From: Fistulifera solaris
Lineage: Eukaryota; Bacillariophyta; Bacillariophyceae; Naviculales; Stauroneidaceae
Direction of reading: 5' to 3'
DNA length: 64,000 nucleotides
NCBI GenBank assembly: GCA_030295235.1
Contig: AP026169.1
Span: 806,001 to 870,000 of the forward strand
A model generated the notes under the pieces. It had not been told where the DNA came from, searched no databases, and saw nothing but the letters and a program-made list of their open reading frames with translations. Below are positions 1-11,323 of the stretch, in pieces; positions within the stretch are counted from its first letter, which is position 1, and each line of letters starts with the position of its first letter. The translations under genes were made by a program, and so were the position numbers.

Positions 1-2
1 CA

Positions 3-212
3 TCCTCATCTTCGAATCAACCGTCGTATACAGCCCCGGAATCGAATCGATCAACGTCGGCGTCCACACCGGCTTCGCCGCCTGGTAGCTACGACTACGT
101 CCCCCCACATCGACGCTCACAAGCTTCTTCCGCACAGGAAGATAAGCGGCGACTGCGTGAAATTAAAGTGGATGAGGAATTTGAAAAGCTCAAGCGTGAT
201 TTGGGGTTATAA
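3..212 (+). CDS. C-terminal tail of an unidentified protein
   Basis: An open + strand frame enters from the left edge and ends at a TAA at 210-212. The visible 69 residues are a Ser/Thr/Pro/Asn-rich linker followed by a basic then acidic helix ending in DEEFEKLKRDLGL. A short conserved helix after a disordered linker is how PspA/IM30 (VIPP1) proteins end, and the VDEEFEKLK core resembles that tail, but this is a weak match on very few residues. The gene is convergent with the GAPDH gene that ends at 357. The upstream part lies outside the window, so no function is assigned. Confidence 0.5.
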   Translation, partial: SSSSNQPSYTAPESNRSTSASTPASPPGSYDYVPPHRRSQASSAQEDKRRLREIKVDEEFEKLKRDLGL

Positions 213-356
213 GATCAAGCACCGTAATGCATCTCATAAGTCTCATAATTGAGACTAACGTGAATAATCCGTAATAGAAGTTTCAGGTGAAGCAGAGTTT
301 CTGGGCATGCTACAGTTCCAAGATTCGTTGTTAAATTAAGTAAATGAATTAATTAT

Positions 357-1630
<1,274 letters not shown>

Positions 1631-2495
1631 CTTGGTATTTTTCAATGAAAAGATTAGTCGAACAAGGTCGTTGAATTGTGAAACAGTTCCGAAAAGATCG
1701 TCGTCTTGTTCGGGCGATGGCGTGTGAGTGGTGGCATGGTGGTACGTCAGTGTCAGTTTTCACGCAGCCGCGCTGAAGGCGCGCAATTATTTACTCTCAA
1801 ACAAAATGTACAATAGCGCGATGATGCGCATACGTATGATGAGAGGACCCAAGGAGAGCATCGCGCGCTTTCGTCCGCATTTTTACGAAAGACAGATGGA
1901 CCGATAAGAATACTTAGATGAGTTGTGTCTTACAGGTGTAAAAATCCACCAATCATATCGTAGTTATAACTTTTCAAAGCTACGTGTCTCGAAATGAGAC
2001 AAAAGTCCACATAAAGATAGAGTGCATCCGTGGTCCGTGGCCTACGCTCGCGTCGGCGTGCGGCGCACACATGTCACCGCAACGGCAGAGCTGACTCAGT
2101 TAGAGTAGAAGTTAAAACAGATACAACAACAGCAACAACAAGAATACTCCGTATTTGCTAGAGTGAGATGGATGCGCACTTGTAGCAGCAATCATGGTAA
2201 TCAGAGAGACTGAGCTTCACCGCTTTAGCAACCACTCCAGGGTGACTCCTCGATTCACCACCATTGAAAGCGATACGTACAGCCACATTTGTGGATAAAG
2301 AGCGAACCAGTAAATCGATTAGAAAGGCCTGATTAGGTGATTCATGAATGCAGGTCGGAAAAATTTGTAAATAATTACAGGAATGCAATAGGTATAAACA
2401 AAATCTAGTTTTTCTATAATTTGTAAACTGGTGACTGACCGCCGTCCGGGACAGCTAACGATAAAGCAACACCATTATGAGATGCTGTACGTCAA
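1631..2495. other. Intergenic, GAPDH promoter side
   Basis: This 865 bp stretch lies upstream of gapC1 and downstream of the KIX gene. It holds one TACTCCGTA word at 2145-2153 and short CAA-rich runs near 2122-2140. I see only short unsupported reading frames and no RNA gene. Confidence 0.5.
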
Positions 2496-4005
2496 TCACA
2501 GCGCCTTTATGATTTTTTTCGTTGTTTTACTTGAGCGCTTACGAGAGCGAGCCTTTGAAGATGCCGGAGGTCCATCCGACGATGACGCTGATATCACTGG
2601 ATACATTCGAGGCGGGGGTGGCATGGTAACGTTCGTATTTGCCACGGTATTTGACATGAAATAGGAAGAAGGCGTTGGGTTTGGTTGCTGGGAAATATCA
2701 AACATCGAGCTGCCTTGCTGCTGTTGTATGTGTGTTGGCTGAGTGTTTAGGGCAAATTGCATTTGATTCTGCTGCATTTGCTGAAGTTGTTGTAGCTGTA
2801 GCGCATTCATTGATGAATTCATCGACGAATTGTTGGCGCTATTCATCATCATCAGATTCAGAGACTGCCCATAAAGCGTTGCATTGATCGGCAGACTCCC
2901 ATGATTCAAAATTGCTGTGCTATCACCTGAGAAATTCGGCCCTTGAAGCATATTTCTCCTTTGGGAGTTAAGAGGGTGATTCATTGCTCCGTGAACAGGC
3001 TGCAGTTGCAACGGGCGAGAAAGCGGTAGGCCTATTGGAAAACTACTTGATTGAAGCGTATTCTCTGTCCCTTGCTGTTGGTTAGTGGAAGAAGGTTGAC
3101 TAGCGGCCGACCCGGAAGGTTGTTGTTGTGTAAAACTCAGCCGAGATGACGACTGAAGCGATGATTCGGACACAGAATTAACTGGCATCGGCACGACAGT
3201 GTTCTCAAGTAGCCTTTGAACTGTTTGCAATGACTCCGAAGAGGCGAGGGAAGCAGTTGAGTTTCGCTTCAAAGCGTTTTCAGCAGAACTAAGAGACGAG
3301 ATTGAGGATCTGGTGGTTATCATTGAATTTCGTTTTGCTTTTCCTTCATGGTATTGTTGCGTAATTGCTTTGGCGATTATTTTCAGCCGTGATTTGAGGG
3401 ACTTTCGATCAAGGTAAGCTTCTAGTGAAGGAGCACTTCGATACAAACGTTCTTCGAGTTTTTGTACTTTGTGAGGCAATTGCTGAAACCACGCCTCAGA
3501 AGGTGGTGAAGATTTGCGCATTTGTAGCAATTTAGCTCTGCAAAGTAAGGAAAGAAACATAATTTTGAGCTGCCGTGCACCCTCATGTATATTCACCAAT
3601 GCAGAGCTGCGCTTACATTTCCATTTGCATCGCTTTGCGATGAAGTCTATCGGCCGCTTCACTGTGCCAACGCGGCGGCGGAAGCGAGCGATCTGCGTGT
3701 TCGATTTTGAGACTTTGTCGCTTCTTTTTCGGTTTCATTGAGTCAACATCGGCCGGTTTCTCATCCTCTGCTGCGCGTTGTGATGATTTGATTTCAGCGG
3801 ATTCTAACAGATCCTCCATGCTAACTCCGTCGAATAACAGAGCGTCATAATCGATACGCATATCACTCAAGCCTCCATCGTTAACTTCCTCTGCATCGTC
3901 ATTGAAAACATCAAATAAGCCAACATCCATGGGGACTGCTACTTCTCGTGATTCACCGGTTGCATTCTTTGTTTCCTCGTTCAGCTCGTCCGAATCGATT
4001 GTCAT
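2496..4005 (-). CDS. KIX-domain transcription coactivator-like protein
   Basis: Two exons (3617-4005 and 2496-3537) joined across a 79 bp GT-AG intron (3538-3616) give 476 residues. Residues about 112-195 read as a KIX domain: a Trp-containing first helix, then a second helix ending in KLEERLYRSAPSLEAYLD, then a basic third helix. This three-helix fold binds activation domains in CBP/p300 and MED15. The exon junction falls inside the first helix, which supports the splice model. The N-terminus is acidic with a basic KPKKKR stretch that could be a nuclear signal. The C-terminal half is Ser/Gln/Asn/Met rich and ends in a basic KARSRKRSSKTTKK tail. No acetyltransferase domain is present, so a MED15-like or stand-alone coactivator role is more likely than a HAT. 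An in-frame ATG at 4044 is an alternative start. Confidence 0.75.
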
Positions 4006-4768
4006 TATCGAAACACATTTCAGTCCTCTCAGTTGATGGTTCACGAAACCGTGAAATCCGATGGAGAGAACTACTGTCTTGCTTGTCGGAAAGCAATTAG
4101 TAATCTCTGTTATCGATTGCTGTTGTTGTTATCATTGATGCTTTGCAAAGACTGTTTCGACATCGACAAGAAAAGAAAGTGTAGAACCGATCTTCCATCG
4201 AAAACTGCTCAGAGAACGGGTACATAGTGGGGCTGGAATAGACCTCCGAACTTCAAAGGCCCAGAAGTACAGTAACTCTGATAGCAGCAATGAAAATGAA
4301 TGAGAGGTGACATCGTTGTGCTTGAGCTCGACTGTGATTGGCCAGCTATCTACACTAAATATGAAAGCACTGCCCAAATGACTGCTTGCGGATACCGGTC
4401 AAAGAGACACAATAATCTCAAAGTAGTTGAAATGGTCACAGTCTAGTCAGTTAATCACCCTAGTCGCTGCTGTATCTGTTCAATTGGAACAGAAGAAATA
4501 ACTAGCTTGCTTGATAGCTAGTGAGACCTTCAACTACAACAATACCTGGCACAGTGCGAGCTACTTATCGGCTATCATTATTTGGCATAAGTATAGATAA
4601 CATTCCATTTACGCATCACATGCATCGCATTTGAGCCGATGAACAAAAAAAAGCGAAAAGTACGTGCAATACCATTCATTTAAAAGGCGTTTGTGACTTG
4701 AGCTTCAATTTAAGGAAACTATGAATGTTTTGAAGTGGACAGATACAATCAGTTTCAAGGACGCAAGT
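4006..4768. other. Intergenic, no gene seen
   Basis: This 763 bp gap lies between two minus-strand genes. Short frames on both strands lack any recognisable motif. I see no repeat, tRNA or other structured element. Confidence 0.5.
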
Positions 4769-6737
4769 TCATGTTAAACTCGGTAAATCATCATCGTCAG
4801 ATTCTCCCAAAACTGTTTCTGGAGCAATCTTGCAATCGCTTGCATCGTACTTGACTTCTGGCGCGCGAACAGGGCCCCTGGATGCACGGGACTGAAGACG
4901 TGGACTATCAGTTGTGCCGGGGTCTTCGGCCTCATAAGACCACGCACCTAGCGAGAGTTCGTCTTTAGAATCCTCATTCACCTTGCATCTAACATTGGCT
5001 TGACTAGCGCTCACGGTCGAAACTGTGTCAGGAGCCGATCGAACTGAGTCATCGTTCTGTCTAGTGTCTGGTTTTAGTCCTGCGTATTTCAGTCCCAGAT
5101 GATTGGGACACGCAAGACTAGGTATATTTTGTAGGGATAGGACGCTCAAATTATCGTCACTTTTGCTTTCCCCTTTGACCGGCTCCAACGGCGTATTCGG
5201 TGCAGAGTCTACTCGGATGTGTTTTTCGCATTCTTCGAAAGGCCCTTTCAGCTGAACGGAAGTTGCATCAGGCGCAAGCCAAACTGGCATTTCTCCTTTA
5301 TCTGCGGCATTGATACAGGAGCCGAGTTCTCGAGAAGACGCATCGGGCGCTAGCCATATCGGCTTTTGGTCCTTCCCATTCGTTTTCGTCGGGACCCAAA
5401 TTGGTAACTGGGCGGCATTATTGTATGAATAGAAACTGGTTCCTTCCGAATCATGACTAGAAGGCACGGGCGCAAGCCAAACTCGTCCACCGCCAGTGCT
5501 CTCATCTGAAGCGGAATTGTTGTCCTCCAGAAGCACCTTCTGCAAAATGCTGGGACCTCGTCTTCTTCTGCGTCGGGTATAGTATGCAACACCACAAATA
5601 AGGAATCCCACTACAATCGCAAGCAAGAGGAAGCTTCGAGTAGAGCTTAGAAAGGTTGACGATCTTGGTACTTGACAGCCAAGTAGCTTCATGCACTGGC
5701 TACAAATTTTGCAGTTACGAGGACATGCCACTGCGTCATCGCAGCTAAGGCTTCCCAGTTCCATCATTTCTTTTGCAAAGATGCATTCACAAGTAGATGG
5801 ATCGCCATCTTTGGCGCAAGTGAGCGACAAATCCCACATCCACAAATTTTCATACGTGTCGCATTTGGTAACATCGAAATCTCCATATGGGTCGAAGCTG
5901 GCTTGACCTTGGTTTTGACCGCCATTGTTTCCGCTATTCTTTCCATCTTGACCATTGTTATTCTGATTATTTCCGTTGCCATTGTTGTTCGCATTGTTAC
6001 CTCCGTTGCCGTTGTTGTTCGCATTGTTACCTCCGTTGCCGTTGTTATTCTGATTATTTCCGTTGCCGTTGTTGTTCGCATTGTTACCTCCGTTGCCGTT
6101 GTAGTTCGCATTGTTGTTGCCGCTGCCGCTGTTATTCGCATTATTGCCTCCGTTGCCGTTGTTGTTCGCATTGTTGCCGCCGTTGCCGTTATTTTCGTTA
6201 GTTCCGTTTCCTTCGCTTTCGACAGTGTCGTTAACATTTTCGAAGTCACCGTTGCTCACAACTTTATCACTATCGTTATTAGATAATCCGTAGTCACTCC
6301 CGCCGTCATGTGTGTTCCCACTGTTTTCATAAGAGCCGCTAGCCGTCGAGTTTCCTTTGCCTGCATGGTGTGTATATTGACATTTTGGGGCTCTGCCGGA
6401 AAGTTTCCATGATGACTTAAGTTCAGAATCGCTCAGAGCGAGACACCCGAGATATCCCGAATGACTTGTGCTATGGCCATGCCCACTGGGACCTGTCGAT
6501 ACGATATAGTTAAAAATCTTTTTGACGCAGTTGTTCGCGACGAATTCGGGTGTACTTACGTTTGGGAAGACGCCGTCGGTTGAAAACTTCCGAAGTCCTT
6601 TTCGCACCTCTCAATTGAACGGAACCTTCATTTTCTGAAAGTAACGCGCGTGCGAACGCTCCATTGGTCACAAGTAAGGCGGATAAAAGCAAGATAGTTT
6701 GGTTGAGTACACGCCGCGTTATCATTGTTTTTGTCAT
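4769..6737 (-). CDS. Secreted/type I membrane protein with Asn-Gly repeats and WLAP-motif tail
   Basis: Exon 1 (6560-6737) and exon 2 (4769-6492) flank a 67 bp intron and encode 633 residues. In order: a signal peptide (about 1-29); a basic stretch; a tandem Asn/Gly repeat block (about residues 150-250, unit NGNGGNNANN and variants); a Cys-rich module (about 265-335, twelve or more Cys including CPRNCKICSQC); one transmembrane helix (about 345-364) followed by an Arg-rich stop-transfer; and a cytoplasmic tail of about 265 residues. The tail carries three W-L-A-P motifs (VWLAPVPSS, IWLAPDASS, VWLAPDATS) plus a related IWVPTKT. The layout suggests a cell-surface protein with a short linear-motif signalling tail. 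I do not recognise the family; the low-complexity spacer is typical of algal extracellular proteins. A silica or adhesion role would be speculation. Confidence 0.75.
5925..6200. repeat. Coding tandem repeat (Asn-Gly minisatellite)
   Basis: Imperfect copies of a unit of about 27-30 bp containing gttgttcgcattgttacc and variants encode the NGNGGNNANN repeats of the membrane protein. Copy number here is likely to vary between alleles and is prone to mis-assembly. Confidence 0.85.
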
Positions 6738-7184
6738 CTAGTGTGATGTTTCTTGTTTTCTTTGTTAAAATTGTTAGAGAGAAATAGACCGAGGTCGTGC
6801 AAATGTGTGTGTTTGCACTTCAACGCCCACCCCGATTGTGTGCACCGTGCGTTGATCGCACGCCGGTCATTTGCTTAACTAACAACGGCTGTATGTATTT
6901 TAACGTTTAACGAGAATATCCCTTCAATCTATGTCGTCCTTTATGTATCCTTATTTTGAACGGTCGCGCCAAGTTCAAAATGTGCCGAAATAATGGACTA
7001 TAGAATGAAATGTACCGGATGGCGCAGCAGTGTTTTTCTTCATCATTGTTTCAAAGTTATAACGGATTCTGCGCGCACTTGAAGTCCAAACGGGTCAAGC
7101 TATTTTTCGATACAAAACTGCAAAGGCGCACCTATCCTTACTGAACGCGGACCTAAACACTTGAATTTAGAGCAATGCTTTGAA
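6738..7184. other. Intergenic, no gene seen
   Basis: This 447 bp gap lies upstream of the surface protein and downstream of the first SDR gene. No recognisable element. Confidence 0.5.
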
Positions 7185-8025
7185 TTACCATTTTAAAGGA
7201 AATGCCCCCTCACCGTAGTTTCCGTGCAAGAAACAGCCCGAACTGCTCGAGCTAATAGCTTCTATTGCTTCTAAGACACCTTTCGCACTGACATCAGCAT
7301 CCCTTTGGCCGGTAACGCTCTCCTTTGTGCCACCAAACCCTGTATAGACATATCCAGGATGAATCATGCCGACCGCGACCCCATCCGATAGGAGGTCTAC
7401 AGCTAACCCCTTCCCAACCATATTGACAGCTGCCTTAGACGCACGATAAGCATAGTGACCACCCGAACAATTATTGGAGATCGAACCCATTGCAGATGAG
7501 ATAAGGGCGACTTTTGCATCCGGAGCGGCGGCACGTAGATTAGGCAAGAGAGCTTGCGTGAAGAAAGAGTGGTGCTGCCGCGTTGAGCTCGAAAGCATAT
7601 TGGAATCGATCCGGGTGATGTTTTGGATATTCTGTGACTGATTTCGATCGTGTATACTATCATAATCTTCTGGAGGACCGTACGCCCCGGCATTATGAAG
7701 AAGCAAGTGAAGCTGTACCGGAGTTGTCGAGTCCGTTTTAAAATGCCTTTTCAAAGCCAAAGCAGTAGCTGCATGCTTCATTATGTCAATATTTTCCAGT
7801 ATCTCTAGTTTATTGCTGTTTTGGGCCAGCTCGGCCAGATCGGGGGCCTACCTTTCGACAAATGGCATACACACGCTGATATGTTGGTTTTTCCACAAGT
7901 TGCTTGCAGAATTCCAGACCCAAACCACGATTTGCTCCAGTGATAATAACGTTCCTGGCGGTTCCTTTCTCTGTGAAACTAAGCGTAAGTTTTATCGATA
8001 CTAATAACAGAGCAACGAGCAACAT
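7185..8025 (-). CDS. Short-chain dehydrogenase/reductase, tandem copy 1 (three indels)
   Basis: This is a CsgA/C-factor-like member of the NAD(P)-dependent SDR superfamily. Visible are the cofactor motif TGANRGLG, the NAG motif in LLHNAGAYG, the catalytic Ser in ISSAMGS, and the YxxxK pair in YAYRASKAAVNM. The ATG at 8025 gives a hydrophobic N-terminus (MLLVALLLVSIKLTLS) that copy 2 lacks, so this copy may be secreted or organellar. The frame is broken by an extra G in the run 7842-7846, and by a compensating pair near 7613-7615 (one G short) and 7564-7566 (one A too many). With these corrected the protein is 279 residues and aligns with copy 2 throughout. The substrate is unknown. Errors in the sequence are more likely than decay, because everything else is conserved. 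Confidence 0.8.
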
Positions 8026-8279
8026 GTTGACGCTTTGAATCACACCTCTTCTGTTGAATCAATCATACTTTGCCGTCAATAATTACTCGGCGCTTTCCTC
8101 GCACGTACAACGTGCGAACGGGCATCATCCCTCGTTATAGAGTTGAAGATAAGCCACCAAACCCAACAGCTCTATCTGATTCTTATTAGGTACTCCGTAT
8201 CTCTAGTATCCATTATTCCATTTAATTCTTTCTCAACTTGGCCAGCTCTGTCGTATCTGTGTAAAATCATCATCAGTAT

Positions 8280-9055
8280 TTACCATTCCATAAGTTTGAC
8301 TCCTTCACCGTAGTTTCCATGAAGAAAGCATCCCGTATTGTTTAAGTTGATACAATCAACGGCATCTAGAACTCCCTTAGCACTCTCGTCTACATCTCTC
8401 TGTCCCTCTATGCGTTCTTTGATGTTTCCGAAACCAGTGAATACAAATCCAGGATGAATGAGGCCGACGGCAATCTGATCTTTGCTCAGATCCACCGCCA
8501 AACCTTTTCCAACCATATTGACGGCTGCCTTCGAAGCCCTATACGCATAGTGTTCACCCGACGTATTATTGGATATCGAACCCATGGCGGAAGAAATAAT
8601 AGCCACTTTTGCTTCCGGGGCCGCAGCACGTAAATTGGACAACAATGCTTGCGTGATAAAGAGAGGGGCTGCCGTGTTTAGCTCAAAGGCAAATCGGATT
8701 CGCTCCGGCGTAATCGTTGCAATTCCTTGAGAATGACGCTCTTCGTTGAAACTAGAGAATCCCTCCGACGGTCCGTACGCACCGGCATTGTGTATCAACA
8801 AGTGAATAGGGATCGGCTCTAGTTGAGTCGATTGAAAATAGTCAGTCAAACGAGTAGCCGTATCGGCGTGATCCATCACTTGGATATTATCGATAATTTG
8901 CAGCTTCTCATCCTTTTCCAATGCTTTCAAATCCGGACTTGTGCTGCGGCAGATCGCGAAGACACGTTGATACTCTTTCTTTCCAAAAGCTGCTTGCAAA
9001 TCTCCAATCCCAAGCCGCGATTGGCACCGGTAACGACGGCGTTTTTGAGAGTCAT
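8280..9055 (-). CDS. Short-chain dehydrogenase/reductase, tandem copy 2
   Basis: A paralogue of the neighbouring SDR, 254 bp upstream and on the same strand, ending in the same HGNYGEG..W tail. The ATG at 9055 begins MTLKNAVVTGANRGLGLE, an intact cofactor motif directly at the N-terminus, so this copy looks cytosolic. One base is missing in a T-run near 8975-8985 (coding AAAGAAAGAG); adding it joins the N-terminal frame to the long frame and gives 258 residues. The catalytic Ser (ISSAMGS) and YxxxK (YAYRASK) are present. SDRs of this type act on small carbonyls or alcohols; the substrate cannot be told. The pair arose by tandem duplication and then differed in its N-terminus. Confidence 0.82.
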
Positions 9056-9474
9056 GATGATTGAGATCTTTTTCGGATATAAAACAAGTTAATGTTTCAA
9101 GAATTAGAGTTATGAGACAGACCGATGAAGTGTTTATTGTATACAAGGCATATACTGGTAACTTAGAAAAATACAACGACCAGCGCTGCGAATTCCACCG
9201 AATTCTAAGGAATTCGTTGTGTTGGTTTGCGCGATTCTCGCGTCGCACAATAAGGATGGAGATGACGAATGACGAATGACGAATGACAGAAACGCAATCG
9301 TGGTAAAGTTGATACAACACTTTGGGACGATTAGACATTGCAAGTTTCTGGAGATTATAACATTGCAATGACTACAAAAATAACTTACAATGTTCCATAG
9401 CTGTCTTTCTCAAGAAAGAATGGCAAGAAAAACAAAACTGTAAATAATTTTGTTACGAGACTAAATATCACTTT
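9056..9474. other. Intergenic with a short tandem repeat
   Basis: This 419 bp gap contains a 7 bp tandem repeat (gacgaat, three full copies plus a partial, about 9263-9286). Otherwise only spurious short frames. Confidence 0.5.
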
Positions 9475-10974
9475 TTACTCTTTTTTTCTCTTCGACTTGG
9501 TACCACGTCGAGAATTAGGCGCTCGATTCGCCGCATTTACCTGTAAAGGCGGTACTACTGGGCGCGGCGCTACGGGTGCCGCTAACACCGTTTGCTTTTC
9601 TTGAGCACGTTGATCACGCTCTGCTCGAAGAGAATCTAGGCGAGCTTGAAGCATGGCTCCTTCATTCACCTTGGAGCTTCCACCGGCTGCTCCAATACCT
9701 AAAAGACCATCAACAAAGCCATCCGGTTCAAACTGCATACACGCGCGAACAACCAAAGAACGTATGTGTATATGAGAAATACACAATGCACAATGGTTTA
9801 TGCCCTTCCAACAAAAGAAACTTACATCACGAAGATCCTCCATCCCTTCTCCGACTCCAATTAGTTTTACCGGAAGTTGCAAATCTCGAGAGACCGCCAC
9901 TACACTACCACCACGTGCACTTCCATCCAACTTGGTCAATATCAATCCCGTCAATCCAATTTCTTTGTTCCATACTTGCGCCGAGTCCAACGCCATGCGT
10001 CCTTGTGCGGCATCTATCACTAACAATGTTTCGTGCGGGACATTCATGTTCGGAACAAGATTTCCATCTTCATTGGTTTCTTGCGAAAGTCGTTTCTGTA
10101 TGACACGCTTCATTTTCACCAACTCTTGCGTAAGCGCCTCATTATTACTTAAACGTCCAGACGTATCCACCAACAGTGTATCGTACTTTTCCAGAACCGC
10201 CTTATCGAGTGCCGAGTAGAGAACAGCGGCCGGTGACTTGACCGTATCGGTGGGTCCTACGATATCGACTTGCGCCCGATCAGCCCATTGCTGCAACTGC
10301 GCCACCGCTCCGGCACGGAATGTATCACATGCAGCCACCAAAACAGTTTGATTGCCTTCGATTCGCAAACGATGAGCTAGTTTGCCTATTGTAGTTGTCT
10401 TTCCCATTCCGTTTGCACCCAGTATGAAAAGAACCGTAGGCAGATTAGGATCTTGACTAAATTGGATCATTCTGGATTGTTCCGTTTCGAGCGCCTCTAA
10501 TATTTTTCCGCGCATGATGGACATGAGATCCTCTCGCGACAAACGCTGACGTGAACTTTCGCGGAGACTTTGTACTTCTTGTACAATGTCTTCGGCCGTC
10601 GCAATACCCAAATCAGCTTGTAGTAATATGTCTTCTAACTCTTGCATCATTTCTTCTGGATCGATTCCGGTGAATAAGAACTCCAATCGATCGAGAAATC
10701 GGTTGCGACTTTTCGAGAGACCTTCCGCAAATGCCTTGTTGCGTTCGTTCGTGTAAGACGCTACATCCGCTAATCCTTTACCGAGTTGCCCCTGACTTGC
10801 TGATTTCGCTAAATTGTTGAGTTGATCAATTCCTTCTTTCGTGCGGTCCTTGAAAAAGTCAAACACCATATTCAATTGCGTCTTACTTGATGACGGTGTC
10901 ACGACGACAAAGGCAAACGCCGTTTGCTGCAGAAGAATAGCGAGCAGCCAGCTGTAAAGTCTTTGCCCTTTCAT
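9475..10974 (-). CDS. ftsY: Plastid signal recognition particle receptor FtsY
   Basis: cpFtsY is the GTPase that docks cpSRP54 at the thylakoid for insertion of LHC and other membrane proteins. Exons 9826-10974 and 9475-9732 flank a 93 bp GT-AG intron (9733-9825) and give 468 residues. The N-terminus is a signal peptide with a TAFAF motif, consistent with plastid import. The N domain is followed by the NG GTPase motifs GANGMGKTTTIGKLA (G1), DTFRAGAVAQL, DTSGRL (G3) and TKLDGSARGG (G4); DTSGRL rather than DTAGR is usual for plastid FtsY. After FVDGLLG, where bacterial FtsY ends, there is a basic tail of about 75 residues ending KSKRKKE. The intron is a multiple of three with no stop, so its retention would insert 31 residues between the G4 and C-terminal helices. 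Confidence 0.92.
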   Translation of the reverse strand: MKGQRLYSWLLAILLQQTAFAFVVVTPSSSKTQLNMVFDFFKDRTKEGIDQLNNLAKSASQGQLGKGLADVASYTNERNKAFAEGLSKSRNRFLDRLEFLFTGIDPEEMMQELEDILLQADLGIATAEDIVQEVQSLRESSRQRLSREDLMSIMRGKILEALETEQSRMIQFSQDPNLPTVLFILGANGMGKTTTIGKLAHRLRIEGNQTVLVAACDTFRAGAVAQLQQWADRAQVDIVGPTDTVKSPAAVLYSALDKAVLEKYDTLLVDTSGRLSNNEALTQELVKMKRVIQKRLSQETNEDGNLVPNMNVPHETLLVIDAAQGRMALDSAQVWNKEIGLTGLILTKLDGSARGGSVVAVSRDLQLPVKLIGVGEGMEDLRDVSFFCWKGINHCALCISHIHIRSLVVRACMQFEPDGFVDGLLGIGAAGGSSKVNEGAMLQARLDSLRAERDQRAQEKQTVLAAPVAPRPVVPPLQVNAANRAPNSRRGTKSKRKKE

Positions 10975-11323
10975 GAAATGATGAGTCTAGGAATTTTAAA
11001 AGGCAATTTAAAGTGAATAAATAAAGATTAATGGAGAGAAAGAGGGAGAAGGAAAAAAGCGTCAACAACACAACATTTTGTGATGATGTGTTCAGTCAGC
11101 GTCCGTCCCTACGTCCGTACGCAGCTTTGAGATAAGGTCACTCTCTAGGTAGAGAGAGAGAGAACAGAACACCTTCGTTATCCTTGTGATGACCGGTAAA
11201 CAGGCAAGGTCTACCTAGAAAAAAGAAAAGACACTTAAAGAAAGATACATATTTGTTTACCTACCAGTACTGCTTGAATTTGTTATTATTCGCTACATTT
11301 CTTGCTTTCTAGATCACAAGGGT
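10975..11323. other. Intergenic, GA-rich microsatellite
   Basis: A 349 bp gap upstream of ftsY. It includes a short (ga)n run near 11151-11163 next to tctaggta, and little else. Confidence 0.45.

Noticed and set aside
5887-6286. Cys/Val-rich frames on + and minus strands over the Asn-Gly repeat.
   Set aside because: They are other-frame translations of the tandem repeat.
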